Assembly: GCA_963817395.1 (NCBI GenBank)
Contig: CAWFOC010000003.1
Location: forward strand, 1-64,000
Origin: CAWGYQ01 sp963817395
GTDB lineage: Bacteria; Acidobacteriota; Vicinamibacteria; Vicinamibacterales; CAVPJW01
Length of the DNA stretch: 64,000 bases
Reading direction: 5' to 3'
Shown: piece by piece, positions 1 through 7,975 of the stretch
Layout of the letters: each line of letters opens with the position of its first letter
Numbering within the stretch: position 1 is the stretch's first letter
Notes under the pieces: model-generated
Seen by the model: the letters and a program-made list of their open reading frames with translations, nothing else
Told to the model about the DNA's origin: nothing
Database searches by the model: none
Position numbers and translations under genes: made by a program

Positions 1-1025
1 TAAGGCAGCGGGCGTTCGAACACGACCGCCGTGCGATCCAGCTTCACCGCGGGCACGTCCGAGAGCTCTCCGCGACGGGCGGCCTTGAGACGGCGGGCTA
101 CCGCCGCCAGCTCTTCCTCGCGGTCGCGCGCGACAAAACTGCGGGCAGCTCCTTCAGTGTTGGCCGGCGCCAGGATGACCGGAGTCTCGCGCTCCGGCGA
201 AACGCCCGCGGATGTCCACGCGATCTCCTCGATGCCGGGCAGCAGATTGTGCAGCCGCTCCTGAAGGCCGGCGTTGAGCTCGCCTTCCGTGGCCACGACC
301 TCGATGACCTCCAGCGCAGGGAGACGCGCGAGGAAATCGAAGTCCGCCGGCCAGAGTCCACCTCGCCCGCTCAGACGATCGCCCACAGTCAGCACGACCC
401 GACGCAACGGATCGGGCGAAGCGGTCTCCATGAGAAGCTCGCGCAGGGCGTGTTCGTCCACGACGCCCGCTTCGGTCAACCGCTCCTGATACGCGCGAAA
501 CGCCCCCACGAGAAACCTGGTTTGCGCCAACAGGCGCTCGGCACCCTGATCGACGTCAGCGGTTGACTCGAGCTCGGTGACCAGGAGGCTCTCGAAGCGC
601 TCGAGACTTTGGGGCTGCCGCCTCAGCTCGTCGTAGAGGTCGAGCATCGCGGCAACGAGACCCGGCCGAAGCCTGAAGGGCGCCTCATGCCCGCGTGCCG
701 CCGCGTCGCGGCATGCCGCCACCATCAGCACCTGGCGGTCGATGTCGGTCAGACGCGGCGGCGGCGAGGTGAGACGCGCACGCAGCACACCGTACCAGTC
801 GTCACGGCTGACGAGGTCCGGCCACAAAGCTGTCGCCCCGGGCGACGTCAGCAACCGTTGCTCGAGTGTCGTGCGGAGTGTCTGCGCGGCTGCGCGCGAC
901 GCGACAATGACGGCAGAATCCCGAACCAGACGTGCGGGGCCGTGGCAGGCGAGGTCGGCAGTGGCGGCGTGAAGAGCGCGAAGGTCGGGAACCCTGATGA
1001 GGCGCGTCAGTCGAGGAGTGATCAC
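1..1025 (-). CDS. AddB/PD-(D/E)XK-type nuclease-helicase subunit, N-terminal part (runs off window)
   Basis: The GTG start at 1025 overlaps the TGA stop of the upstream gene (GTGA), so the two are probably translationally coupled. About 341 codons are readable with no stop before the window edge. The visible part is a soluble alpha-helical region. It ends in a segment where a run of acidic, Arg-rich residues (ARDREEELAAVARRLK) is followed by a Val/Phe-rich strand, which resembles the stretch where UvrD-like helicase folds of AddB/RecB-type proteins read the damaged end. The PD-(D/E)XK nuclease motif would lie beyond the window and cannot be seen. The assignment is by overall resemblance to the acidobacterial PD-(D/E)XK nuclease family and is tentative. 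Confidence 0.55.
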   Translation of the reverse strand, partial: MITPRLTRLIRVPDLRALHAATADLACHGPARLVRDSAVIVASRAAAQTLRTTLEQRLLTSPGATALWPDLVSRDDWYGVLRARLTSPPPRLTDIDRQVLMVAACRDAAARGHEAPFRLRPGLVAAMLDLYDELRRQPQSLERFESLLVTELESTADVDQGAERLLAQTRFLVGAFRAYQERLTEAGVVDEHALRELLMETASPDPLRRVVLTVGDRLSGRGGLWPADFDFLARLPALEVIEVVATEGELNAGLQERLHNLLPGIEEIAWTSAGVSPERETPVILAPANTEGAARSFVARDREEELAAVARRLKAARRGELSDVPAVKLDRTAVVFERPLP

Positions 1026-2449
1026 CTCAGTTGCGGAAGCTTGAGCGCGGAGTCCACCTCGGTGCGCGCCCGGGCCAGCAGCATCATCGAACCCGCCGCG
1101 GCCGCGGAAGCGTCCCACGCGGTTCGCAGATCGCCCGACTCGACGGCGTCGCGCCGCCCCGTGACGGCGCTGTCTGCCAGCCCCACGGCACTCAGGAGCA
1201 GCGCGTGTGTGGGCTTCAGATCGGTCGGCGCGTCAATCCGAGACAGCTCCAGTTTCGTGCGCGCAAGGATTGTCGCCAGCTCCGGCAATGCGCTCGCCGC
1301 CGGTCCTGCCAGCTCGCGGATGGCTTCCAGACGCCGCCGAATCCCGGCGAGACGGCCGATGGGCTCCGCGACGAGGCCGCGGTATCGGCGGTACGAGGCA
1401 ACGCGGCTCACCCATTGATCGCGCGCCAGCCGCAGCCGCCGCGCTGCGTCGAGACGCTCGTGGATGGCCTGGAGCAATGCCGCAATCTGCTCCGGCCGCT
1501 GTCGGCCCAGGCGCTCGTCGATCCGGCCAACCTGCGCCCTTACCCGCTCCACGCCGGCAACGTCCGCCTTCCGCGCGTAGTTCGACGCTTTGAGCATCGT
1601 CACGTTCGAGAGCTGCGCGTAGTCCTTGCTCACCTGAATCTCACGGGTAATCGCCGCTCGGACCGTCTTGCGCATCGTGCCGGCCCACGCTTCCGGGTAC
1701 GTTCCTGGCGCTCCCGACAGGCTGGCCGCAATCGACTGCAGCAGCGACAGCCGCTCGGCAGGCACATCGGTGAGACTCGCCACCATCGCCGCGTGGTCGA
1801 GCGTGTCCTTCGGCGATGGCAGCGACAGCAGCCGGTCGACGGTGGGCGGGGTGGCCGCAGCCACCAGGCTCAGGTCGAAGGTGGTGACGCCGGCCGCCGC
1901 ACGCATTTCGGAGATGGCTTCGTCCAGCAGTCCGGCGATCTGCATCACATCGGCGGCCCCATACCCGTAGTGGTCCTTCGGCCAGTCGACGAGCCTGCGT
2001 CTCGCCTGCTCGGCAATCTCCAGACGACGAGCCGGATCGTTGGTGAGCGCGATCGTATTGAGAGCCTCCGCCACCTGGCCGCTCAATTCGGCAAAATCTG
2101 ATTCCGCGCGCGTGGCCACGAAGCGCGCATAGCGGGCCGCGGTGGCGTACTCTTCCGTGGTCGGCCAGTCGACCAGCGCGGCCGGCAGGTTCACCAGATG
2201 CAGGTGAGGCTGGGCGGTGAGCATGCCGAGTGGCATGGAAAAGACCACCCGATCGCCGACGCGCGCGAATTCGCCGTAGCTGGCCACCGCCGTGCCGTTC
2301 GTGAGGAAAATGCGGAAAATGGTCGCGTCGGGCGGCTCATCGGCCGAAACCGCTGTCGTGACAATCAGCAGCAGGGCCGCCGCCAGGATCGCCTGAGTCG
2401 GGCGACACCGGCTGGCAGCGACCGAGCGTCCACAACGCACGGTGAACAT
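1022..2449 (-). CDS. Secreted or periplasmic protein of unknown function
   Basis: A 475-residue protein with a basic N-terminus and a hydrophobic stretch near residues 19-36 (ending VTTAVSA) that reads as a signal peptide. The mature part begins with a beta-rich segment containing FLTNGTAVASYGE and continues as a long Ala/Leu/Arg-rich helical region that could form coiled coil. I do not recognise a catalytic motif. It is the first gene of a pair with the AddB-like gene, whose GTG overlaps this stop codon. The ATG at 2449 was kept because the signal peptide follows it at normal distance. Function unknown; there is no frameshift. Confidence 0.65.
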   Translation of the reverse strand: MFTVRCGRSVAASRCRPTQAILAAALLLIVTTAVSADEPPDATIFRIFLTNGTAVASYGEFARVGDRVVFSMPLGMLTAQPHLHLVNLPAALVDWPTTEEYATAARYARFVATRAESDFAELSGQVAEALNTIALTNDPARRLEIAEQARRRLVDWPKDHYGYGAADVMQIAGLLDEAISEMRAAAGVTTFDLSLVAAATPPTVDRLLSLPSPKDTLDHAAMVASLTDVPAERLSLLQSIAASLSGAPGTYPEAWAGTMRKTVRAAITREIQVSKDYAQLSNVTMLKASNYARKADVAGVERVRAQVGRIDERLGRQRPEQIAALLQAIHERLDAARRLRLARDQWVSRVASYRRYRGLVAEPIGRLAGIRRRLEAIRELAGPAASALPELATILARTKLELSRIDAPTDLKPTHALLLSAVGLADSAVTGRRDAVESGDLRTAWDASAAAAGSMMLLARARTEVDSALKLPQLR

Positions 2450-2737
2450 TGGATGAGTCTCAGGTTAGTGTCGCAACCGGATGGAGTCAAGGTGATCGTC
2501 GGCCCGATCCGGCCATTCGACGGCGTGAGCAAGCGCATTGTGGAAATCCTGTGGATGATCCGTGCATTTGCTGTGGGCGCTGCGACAGGTCACTTTTTTT
2601 TCAATCGAACTTGGACATTTTGACAGCGGTTGCAGCAGTTCGGTGCGCCTTCGTACGTTCCTTCGCTTGACGCCTCGCCGCGCCCGCATAGAATCCGTTC
2701 TTCCGATTTGCTTTGTCTGCACTCGCGGCGTCCAATC

Positions 2738-2956
2738 GTGAACATTCACCGGTTTCAAGAAAACATAGGCGGACGCGAGTATCTGATTGAGGTCGCGTCG
2801 GTCACCGAGACACGCTGGCGCGCCCAGCTCGTGCGGCTTCCCGGTGTCCCGAGCGCGCTGATGCCCTTCTACGGCGCGACCCCTGCCGAAGCCGCCCGGC
2901 ATTTGAGCGACTGGCTGGCGCGCGCCCACCGTGCCGTTCAACCCAGACAGGGCTGA
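2738..2956 (+). CDS. Small conserved hypothetical protein
   Basis: A 72-residue protein if read from the GTG at 2738. The open frame continues upstream to 2630, but that part is Arg/Ser/Pro-rich and looks like leader. The body is compact and alternates strand and helix (GGREYLIEVASVTETRWRA, then a Pro/Gly turn, then EAARHLSDWLARAHR), the pattern of a small alpha/beta domain of the HicB-like size class. No toxin partner is adjacent, so I do not call it an antitoxin. No clear ribosome binding site precedes the GTG. The next gene is the asparaginase on the same strand, about 110 bases downstream. Confidence 0.42.
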   Translation: MNIHRFQENIGGREYLIEVASVTETRWRAQLVRLPGVPSALMPFYGATPAEAARHLSDWLARAHRAVQPRQG

Positions 2957-3069
2957 CGATCCCGGGCAACCCGGGCCGCCCCTTCCAAACAGAGGCGGCG
3001 ACCCGGGCACCTCTGGCGCGCGTGCGGATCGGCCGGCTGCCCTGCTAGGATAAGGACGAGCTTTTCGAC

Positions 3070-4155
3070 GTGCGTCGCCTTCCGCCTCTGCACCGCCTCT
3101 CGCTCGCGATTCCTGTTGTGGGCGTCTTCGCGGCGTCCGGCAGCTGGACGGCCCAGGAGGTCGAGCGGCCGCGCGTGCACCTGGTCGCCACGGGCGGGTC
3201 CATCGCGAAGCGTGACAGCGGGCGACTGACCGCCGATCAGCTCGTGGCCATCGCGCCGGGCCTCGAGCAGCACGCCAGGGTCAAGACCGAACAGTTTCGA
3301 AATCTGTCCAGCTCCAGCCTGACGCTCGACGATTGGGTGGCGCTCTCGCGGCGAATCCAGGGTCTTCTCGACCACGACCACGGCCTGGCCGGCGTGGTGG
3401 TGACGTCGGGCACCGATACGCTCGAGGAACTCGCCTATTTTCTCCACCTGACCATCACCGACGGACGGCCTGTTGTCGTCGTGGGATCGATGCGCACGCC
3501 CGATGCGGCGGGGTACGACGGCGGCGCGAACCTGGTGGCCGCCGTGCGCGCCAGCGTCGCACGTCACGCGCGCGGGCGAGGCGTGCTCGTCGTGATGAAC
3601 GGCGATATCCACTCGGCTCGTGAGGTGGCGAAGACCGATGCCGACCGCGTCCCGGCATTCGAGAGCCGCGGCGCGGGCCGTCTGGGTGTCGTCGAGCCCA
3701 ACCGCGTCAGATTCGAGCGCACCGGGGACAAGCGCCATACGGTGTCGAGCGAGTTCGGCGGCGCCTCGTACAGCGTGCTGCCGCGTGTCGACATCGTTCT
3801 CTTCTATCAGGGCGCCTCCGGCGATCTCATCCAGGCGGCCATCGATCGAGGGGCCCAGGGTATCGTGGTAGCGGTTGCGGGTGCCGACGCGTCGGGCGGC
3901 ACGATGGGGCCAGCGATCGCGCGCGGCGCCATCGCCGGCGTGCCGATCGTGTTGAGCACGCGGACGGGCAGCGGCCGCATCCGGGTACCGGGGGCGGAAC
4001 AGGCACGGCTCGCGGGGGCGACCGATGTCGAGCCAGAGCGCTATGTGATTGGCGCCGAGGATCTGCCGCCGCTCAAGGCCCGCATTCTGTTGATGCTGGC
4101 GCTGACGCGCACCGAGAATCCGCGCGAGATCCAGCGCATGTTCACCGAGTACTGA
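3070..4155 (+). CDS. L-asparaginase, type II-like, secreted
   Basis: Hydrolyses L-asparagine to aspartate and ammonia, probably in the periplasm, since residues 5-32 form a signal peptide. The asparaginase signatures are present: ATGGSIA near residue 42, SGTDTLEE (the Thr-Asp pair), DGGANL, and HSAREVAKTDADRV carrying the catalytic Lys. The length of 361 residues suits the family plus a leader. The first signature is unusual: families read GGT with Thr as nucleophile, and here it is Ser (GGS). The start is GTG at 3070, with a TAGGAT -10-like element at 3046-3051. A tRNA gene with its own promoter follows immediately. Confidence 0.88.
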   Translation: MRRLPPLHRLSLAIPVVGVFAASGSWTAQEVERPRVHLVATGGSIAKRDSGRLTADQLVAIAPGLEQHARVKTEQFRNLSSSSLTLDDWVALSRRIQGLLDHDHGLAGVVVTSGTDTLEELAYFLHLTITDGRPVVVVGSMRTPDAAGYDGGANLVAAVRASVARHARGRGVLVVMNGDIHSAREVAKTDADRVPAFESRGAGRLGVVEPNRVRFERTGDKRHTVSSEFGGASYSVLPRVDIVLFYQGASGDLIQAAIDRGAQGIVVAVAGADASGGTMGPAIARGAIAGVPIVLSTRTGSGRIRVPGAEQARLAGATDVEPERYVIGAEDLPPLKARILLMLALTRTENPREIQRMFTEY

Positions 4156-4156
4156 T

Positions 4157-4185
4157 TTGACCGTGCCGGAGGGGTTCGGTAGGAT
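4157..4185 (+). promoter_or_regulatory. Sigma-70 type promoter of tRNA-Ala
   Basis: TTGACC (4157-4162) and TAGGAT (4180-4185) are separated by exactly 17 bases. They lie just downstream of the asparaginase stop and about 33 bases before the tRNA 5' end, the right place for a tRNA promoter. Confidence 0.6.
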
Positions 4186-4217
4186 CTAGGGGTTCTTCCG
4201 CACGTGCACACCACAGT

Positions 4218-4293
4218 GGGCCAGTAGCGCAGTTGGGAGCGCGCATGAATGGCATTCATGAGGTCACCGGTTCGATCCCGGTCTGGTCCACCA
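4218..4293 (+). tRNA. tRNA-Ala, anticodon GGC
   Basis: The cloverleaf folds fully by eye. The acceptor GGGCCAG pairs with CTGGTCC, the D stem is GCGC/GCGC, and the anticodon stem is CATGA/TCATG with loop ATGGCAT, giving anticodon GGC at 4251-4253. The T stem is ACCGG/CCGGT with TTCGATC. The third acceptor pair is G-U, the alanine identity element. CCA is genome-encoded (4291-4293). It reads GCC codons, which should be abundant at this GC content. Confidence 0.95.
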
Positions 4294-4321
4294 ACCTTCG
4301 CTCTCGTGTCAGGCGAGGGTT
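4293..4321 (+). terminator. Hairpin just after tRNA-Ala
   Basis: AACCTTCGC (4293-4301) pairs with GCGAGGGTT (4313-4321), nine pairs with one G-U, directly after the tRNA. A second GC-rich stem (GCCCGCC, 4322-4328, with GGCGGGC downstream) follows. There is no U-tract, so it may be a processing or Rho-assisted end, not a classical terminator. Confidence 0.35.
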
Positions 4322-4493
4322 GCCCGCCATAGCGCATCGCGCGAAGGCGGGCTGTCACTGAATACCCGAGATCTACGGTCTGGCAGGCCATCCTTCGCGT
4401 GAGGCGAGCTCACGGCACAAGACAGGGCGAACGGTGTCCAGCGTGGGGCGACGCCGCGAAGGTAGACCGCCAATTCCGTTCGCAGACGCACCA

Positions 4494-4530
4494 CGCGGCG
4501 GCAACCTGGGATCGCCCCGTTGCCGCCGCG
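4494..4530 (-). terminator. Strong hairpin downstream of the NHL gene
   Basis: A perfect 12-base inverted repeat (4494-4505 and 4519-4530) with a 13-base loop lies 11 bases beyond the stop codon of the NHL-repeat gene, in the right place for its 3' end. There is no obvious U-run. Confidence 0.45.
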
Positions 4531-4541
4531 GCAGCTCACAC

Positions 4542-5657
4542 CTACTGGGTCGAGGCGGAATATCTCAGTTCCGGTCCGATGAGCTTCATCGGATCGGCAC
4601 CAGGCTTCGGCCGGAACTTCTGTGTGCGCCCGCCGAACACCTCCGACGTGTACAGATTGCCGTCCTGATCGACCGAAAATTGATGGACCGCCCAGAAACC
4701 ACCCGGGAACGAGCCATACGTACCCCAGTGAGAGAGCAGCTTGCCGTTGAGGTCGTACTTGAGCAACCGATTCGTGTTGCCGTCGAAGACGGCCACGTGC
4801 TGATCGGCCGTGACCATGAGATGGTACGGTGAGTTGATCTGCGGCCACTCGTCGAGGTACTTGCCGTTGGCATCGAAGATCTGGACCCGGCGGTTCGACC
4901 GGTCTGCGACGTAGATCCGGCCCTGCTTGTCGATGTCAATCGCATGCGGCAGCCGGAACTCACCCGGCCCTTGGCCGGGCGTGCCCCACGTCATGAGGAA
5001 CTTGCCGTTCTTGTCGAACTTCACGACGCGCGTATTGATGTAGCCGTCGCTGATGAAGAAGGTTCCGTCCGGCAGCCAGGCAATGTCGGTCGGCCGCCCG
5101 AAGTGCTTGTCGTCGACCCCCTTGACGCCTGCCTCGCCGAGCGTCATCACGAGCTTCTTCCCGTCGTTGGTGAACTTGAAGATCTGCTGCCGCTCGTCGT
5201 CAATCACCCAGACGTGCTTCTCGGGATCGTAGGGACTGATCTTGATCTTGTGCGGTCCCCGTCCACCGACGAACAGGTGGTCGTGCTGCCTCCACGATTC
5301 GATCAGCTTTCCGTTGCCATCGACCACCAGAATGCAGTTCTCCATCCGTGGTACGCGGCCGGTTGCGGCGATCGGCATCCGGGGGAACTGAAACAGCCCC
5401 GGCGCCAGGGGCCCGGGAGGCGGCAGCTCGGGTAGCTCGCCGCGCTGCGCAATGAAGATCTTGTTGGGTGTTTCGGCGAACACACCACCCTGGGACCCCC
5501 AGGTCCAACCGGGATGCCCGAGCGGTTGCGGCCAATTCGCGACAACATCGTACGGACCGGTGAGGTCTTCCCCACCTTTCTCCTGCACCGCGACCGGCAC
5601 GCTCACCAGACCGGCGAGCAGGGCGCCGACCATCAAGCCGACCAGACGGTTGCGCAT
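4542..5657 (-). CDS. Secreted NHL-repeat (six-bladed beta-propeller) protein
   Basis: A 371-residue protein starting MRNRLVGLMVGALLAGLV, a clean signal peptide. The ATG at 5657 is preceded by AAGGAG; an upstream in-frame ATG at 5759 lacks one. The body contains repeated NHL-type blades, for example HAIDIDKQGRIYVADRSNRR and the PTDIAWLPDGTFFISDGYIN type, as in six-bladed propellers of the peptidyl-alpha-hydroxyglycine lyase class. Catalytic zinc/His residues of that lyase cannot be confirmed, so it may be a binding protein or a sugar/lactone hydrolase. It is a single transcription unit convergent with tRNA-Ala. Confidence 0.8.
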   Translation of the reverse strand: MRNRLVGLMVGALLAGLVSVPVAVQEKGGEDLTGPYDVVANWPQPLGHPGWTWGSQGGVFAETPNKIFIAQRGELPELPPPGPLAPGLFQFPRMPIAATGRVPRMENCILVVDGNGKLIESWRQHDHLFVGGRGPHKIKISPYDPEKHVWVIDDERQQIFKFTNDGKKLVMTLGEAGVKGVDDKHFGRPTDIAWLPDGTFFISDGYINTRVVKFDKNGKFLMTWGTPGQGPGEFRLPHAIDIDKQGRIYVADRSNRRVQIFDANGKYLDEWPQINSPYHLMVTADQHVAVFDGNTNRLLKYDLNGKLLSHWGTYGSFPGGFWAVHQFSVDQDGNLYTSEVFGGRTQKFRPKPGADPMKLIGPELRYSASTQ

Positions 5658-6272
5658 AACGGCTCCTTTGGGACTAGAAAGATCTACCCGCCAGATTCTG
5701 GGGCATCGTATCAGGAACGTGTTCCCTCGGAAAAGGCTGATGATCTCCACGACATGCACACGGCGGCCCGTCTTGCGGTCTGTTCAGCGTCGACTCGATC
5801 GCTGGCGTGAACGGCGCCCGCATGTGCGGACAGACGACGATCTAATTCTGCTCGCCGAGTGCAGCGTCGACGGAATGGGAGGGGCAGCTGCGCTTCCTGC
5901 CCCTCTGAGATCGTCCCATCGATTGCAGTCGTAGAGTCGTGATCGTCGAGCGTGGACCCGGGATTTACCTCGATATCGACATAGACGTTCCGCTGCCGGT
6001 TGATCCGCGGATCGCCAGAATCAGTGTGACGAGCGGGCTCGTCGCAGCAGGCAAGGCAGGTTCCATCGGCCACCTCATGAGCCGGGAGACATCGTATCCG
6101 ACCAGCGGCAACTCCTGATCGAGGCGTGGCGCGCGGTTGCAAGCGCCACGGGCGGCCTGCAATCTGCTGCGCATCGATAGCTTGGCGTGGCAACTTGCCG
6201 AGGCCGCGGGCACACCTGGGTGGGAATCAGCAATCACGAACCGGTTGACCGCAGCCGGCTAAACCTCGACAA
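5658..6272. other. Long intergenic region, no convincing gene
   Basis: About 600 bases between the divergent NHL and cold-shock genes. Open frames here (a 160-codon minus-strand frame at 5711-6193 and short plus-strand frames) have Arg/Ser-rich, non-domain-like composition, and I reject them. A 9-base perfect hairpin (5879-5887 with 5897-5905) is the only clear structure. Confidence 0.5.
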
Positions 6273-6303
6273 TTGCCGAGGTGTCGCGGCGGTGTGGTAG
6301 AAT
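6273..6303 (+). promoter_or_regulatory. Possible promoter of the first cold-shock gene
   Basis: TAGAAT at 6298-6303 with TTGCCG at 6273-6278 (19-base spacer, longer than ideal). It would leave a roughly 160-base 5' leader before the ATG at 6470; long leaders are typical of cold-shock genes. Confidence 0.35.
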
Positions 6304-6469
6304 GAACGCCTCTGCTTGTTGAGTCCTGCCGCTGATTCGGTTGTATATCGAATCCCCGTCTCCAGCCCTCATCGAAGCGACGCGTGGCGTGCCGGCCATG
6401 CGATACCTGCGACGGCCGCCGAGGGGTCGGGCCGCCGCGTCAGAGATTCCAGGATCACGAGGAGGAACG

Positions 6470-6676
6470 ATGGCAAGCATCAGTGGTACGATCAAGCGTC
6501 TGGTCAGTGACAAGGGATTTGGATTCGTGCAGGCGGGTGACGGAACGGAATACTTCTTTCACCAGTCAGCCTGTGCCGACACCCGCTTCGACGACCTGCG
6601 TGAAGGGCAAGCGGTGACATTCGAGAAGGGCCAGGGGCCGAAGGGGCCGCGCGCCGAGAATGTCAGGGTGGCCTGA
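6470..6676 (+). CDS. Cold-shock-domain protein, atypical subfamily
   Basis: A 68-residue single cold-shock domain that should bind single-stranded RNA/DNA as a five-stranded barrel. RNP1 is seen as DKGFGFV and RNP2 as YFFHQSA. The usual N-terminal KWFN segment is replaced by KRLVSD, so the stacking Trp is absent. The C-terminus KGPRAENVRVA is typical. The ATG at 6470 has an excellent GAGGAGG ribosome site and was preferred over the longer frame from 6341. It is the first of four similar proteins in the window and lies upstream of an unknown gene and a second cold-shock gene on the same strand. Confidence 0.9.
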   Translation: MASISGTIKRLVSDKGFGFVQAGDGTEYFFHQSACADTRFDDLREGQAVTFEKGQGPKGPRAENVRVA

Positions 6677-6702
6677 CCTCGTCGGGGCACCCTCGGTAAG
6701 AA

Positions 6703-7029
6703 ATGACGCAGACGCTCGAGATCAGCCTCAGAATTCCTTCCCTGCGCGTCTTCGGTCGCGAAGGGAAAGAGGGCCCTGAAACCGTCGCCAATAGCGACGT
6801 CAGGTTCATCAAGCACGTCGAACTCGACAAAATCCCGAAGCCGGGCGACATGCTGGACCTGGTGGTCGGCTCGGGCGGGTCGTTTCAGTGCAAGGTGATC
6901 AGGAGCGACTGGCATCACCAAAAGGACATGTTCGTCACCGAGTGCCGCTATGCCAAGCGTTCCATTTCAGAAGCGGAATACCACGCCCTGCTGGACTCGT
7001 CGGACTGGCGGATGAGGACACTCTTGTAG
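6703..7029 (+). CDS. Conserved hypothetical protein between two cold-shock genes
   Basis: A 108-residue soluble protein with no signal peptide or membrane segment. It begins with a beta-strand-rich region (LEISLRIPSLRVFGREGKE) and continues through a segment with Gly-rich turns (VVGSGGSFQCKV) and a helical, acidic C-terminus ending in WRMRTLL. I recognise no family. The spacing of 26 bases from the preceding cold-shock gene and about 80 to the next suggests one transcript with both. A role in RNA handling or stress is only a guess from context. Confidence 0.7.
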   Translation: MTQTLEISLRIPSLRVFGREGKEGPETVANSDVRFIKHVELDKIPKPGDMLDLVVGSGGSFQCKVIRSDWHHQKDMFVTECRYAKRSISEAEYHALLDSSDWRMRTLL

Positions 7030-7108
7030 GCGGCGGACATGATCGTGTGCTGAGGCAAGACGAACGGGCTCACAAATGGACGCGATGGTCACGCGTAGGG
7101 TGGCGACA

Positions 7109-7312
7109 ATGACGGGAACAATTCGTACGTTGCGAGTGGACAAGGGATTCGGGTTCATCAAGGACGACGCGGGGAAGGAATACTTCTTCCACCAGAGCTC
7201 CGTCTATGGCGAGGGCCTTGACGCTCTGCGTGAGGGTGACGGCGTCGAGTTCGACGTCGGCCAGGGACCGAAGGGCCCTCGGGCCGAGAACGTGCGACGC
7301 ACGACGACCTAG
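7109..7312 (+). CDS. Cold-shock-domain protein, atypical subfamily
   Basis: A 67-residue cold-shock domain: MTGTIRTLRVDKGFGFIKDD holds RNP1, YFFHQSSVYG holds RNP2, and KGPRAENVR closes the barrel. The KWFN stacking motif is replaced by RTLRVD. The open frame extends upstream to 7076, but the ATG at 7109 aligns with the starts of the other three family members and follows a purine-rich AGGGTGG. It is probably cotranscribed with the two genes before it. Codon usage resembles its neighbours, so there is no sign of recent transfer. Confidence 0.85.
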   Translation: MTGTIRTLRVDKGFGFIKDDAGKEYFFHQSSVYGEGLDALREGDGVEFDVGQGPKGPRAENVRRTTT

Positions 7313-7399
7313 ATTTGGCGCGCAATCTGGTCCACCAAACCTTCATCCCCAGCCTGCGAGCGCGCTTGGGTCGGTGACGCGGCGCCGCGAGGCTGCTAA

Positions 7400-7714
7400 T
7401 CAGCGCGTGTGCTCGGGCGGCGCGACCAGGACCAGCTCGACGCGCTCGCTTCCCTCGACATAGGCATCGTGACCGGGTGGGATCTCGAAGAAGTCGCCCG
7501 GGCCGATGTTCGTCTTGACATTGGTTTCGACCATGCGAACGACGAGCCTACCGGCGATGCAGTAGCCGGTGTGGCGCATCGGGCACGACGGAGGGTTTCC
7601 GAGGAGGGGCTCGTCGACGTCCCACACCCAACCGGGCTCAAAGGTCGCGTGCGCCTTCATGTCGAGTACTTGATCCGGCTTGTCGAACCGACGGATTTCG
7701 ATCGCAGCAGACAT
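7400..7714 (-). CDS. Small single-domain cupin
   Basis: A 104-residue beta-barrel protein. The cupin core is visible from about residue 45 to 100: HTGYCIAGRLVVRM, then the turn IGPGDFFEIPPGHDAYVEG, then a closing strand VELVLVAPP. The first motif carries the usual single His and the second the PxGxD/H pattern, so one metal site is plausible. Cupins this small are dioxygenase-like, isomerase-like or ligand-binding, and the sequence does not say which. It is a monocistronic gene, convergent with the cold-shock cluster. Confidence 0.75.
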   Translation of the reverse strand: MSAAIEIRRFDKPDQVLDMKAHATFEPGWVWDVDEPLLGNPPSCPMRHTGYCIAGRLVVRMVETNVKTNIGPGDFFEIPPGHDAYVEGSERVELVLVAPPEHTR

Positions 7715-7905
7715 ACGGCATGCCCTTTCGTGATGGCCGCTCCTCCCTCGACGACGGCAGTAGCTGGCGGTGGGCTACGGCGGCGTCGCCAATTCCGCCG
7801 ATTCGCGGGGGAGACTGATCAAAGACGACGAAGCCACCAGGCGAGTCGCGATGGCGCATCAGTAGGTCGACGAGATCTTTCGAAGCGTCCTAACCCGGTC
7901 TGTAC

Positions 7906-7939
7906 ACAGGAACACCCAGCCCAGGCTGGGTGTTCCTGT
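7906..7939. terminator. Perfect 16-bp palindromic hairpin
   Basis: ACAGGAACACCCAGCC (7906-7921) is followed by a 2-base loop and its exact complement (7924-7939). It lies 37 bases past the stop of the PEP-CTERM gene and most likely marks its transcript end. No U-tract is seen on either strand. Confidence 0.5.
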
Positions 7940-7975
7940 CAAGAATAGTTCGTGAGTAGATCGAGCGGCGTGCCG

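Noticed and set aside
5711..6193. A 160-codon minus-strand ORF before the NHL gene
   Set aside because: No signal peptide, motif or ribosome site; composition is that of non-coding GC-rich DNA.
7906..7939. The perfect 16-bp palindrome as an IS end or phage site
   Set aside because: It is a single copy with a two-base loop and no transposase or direct repeats; it sits right after a gene end.
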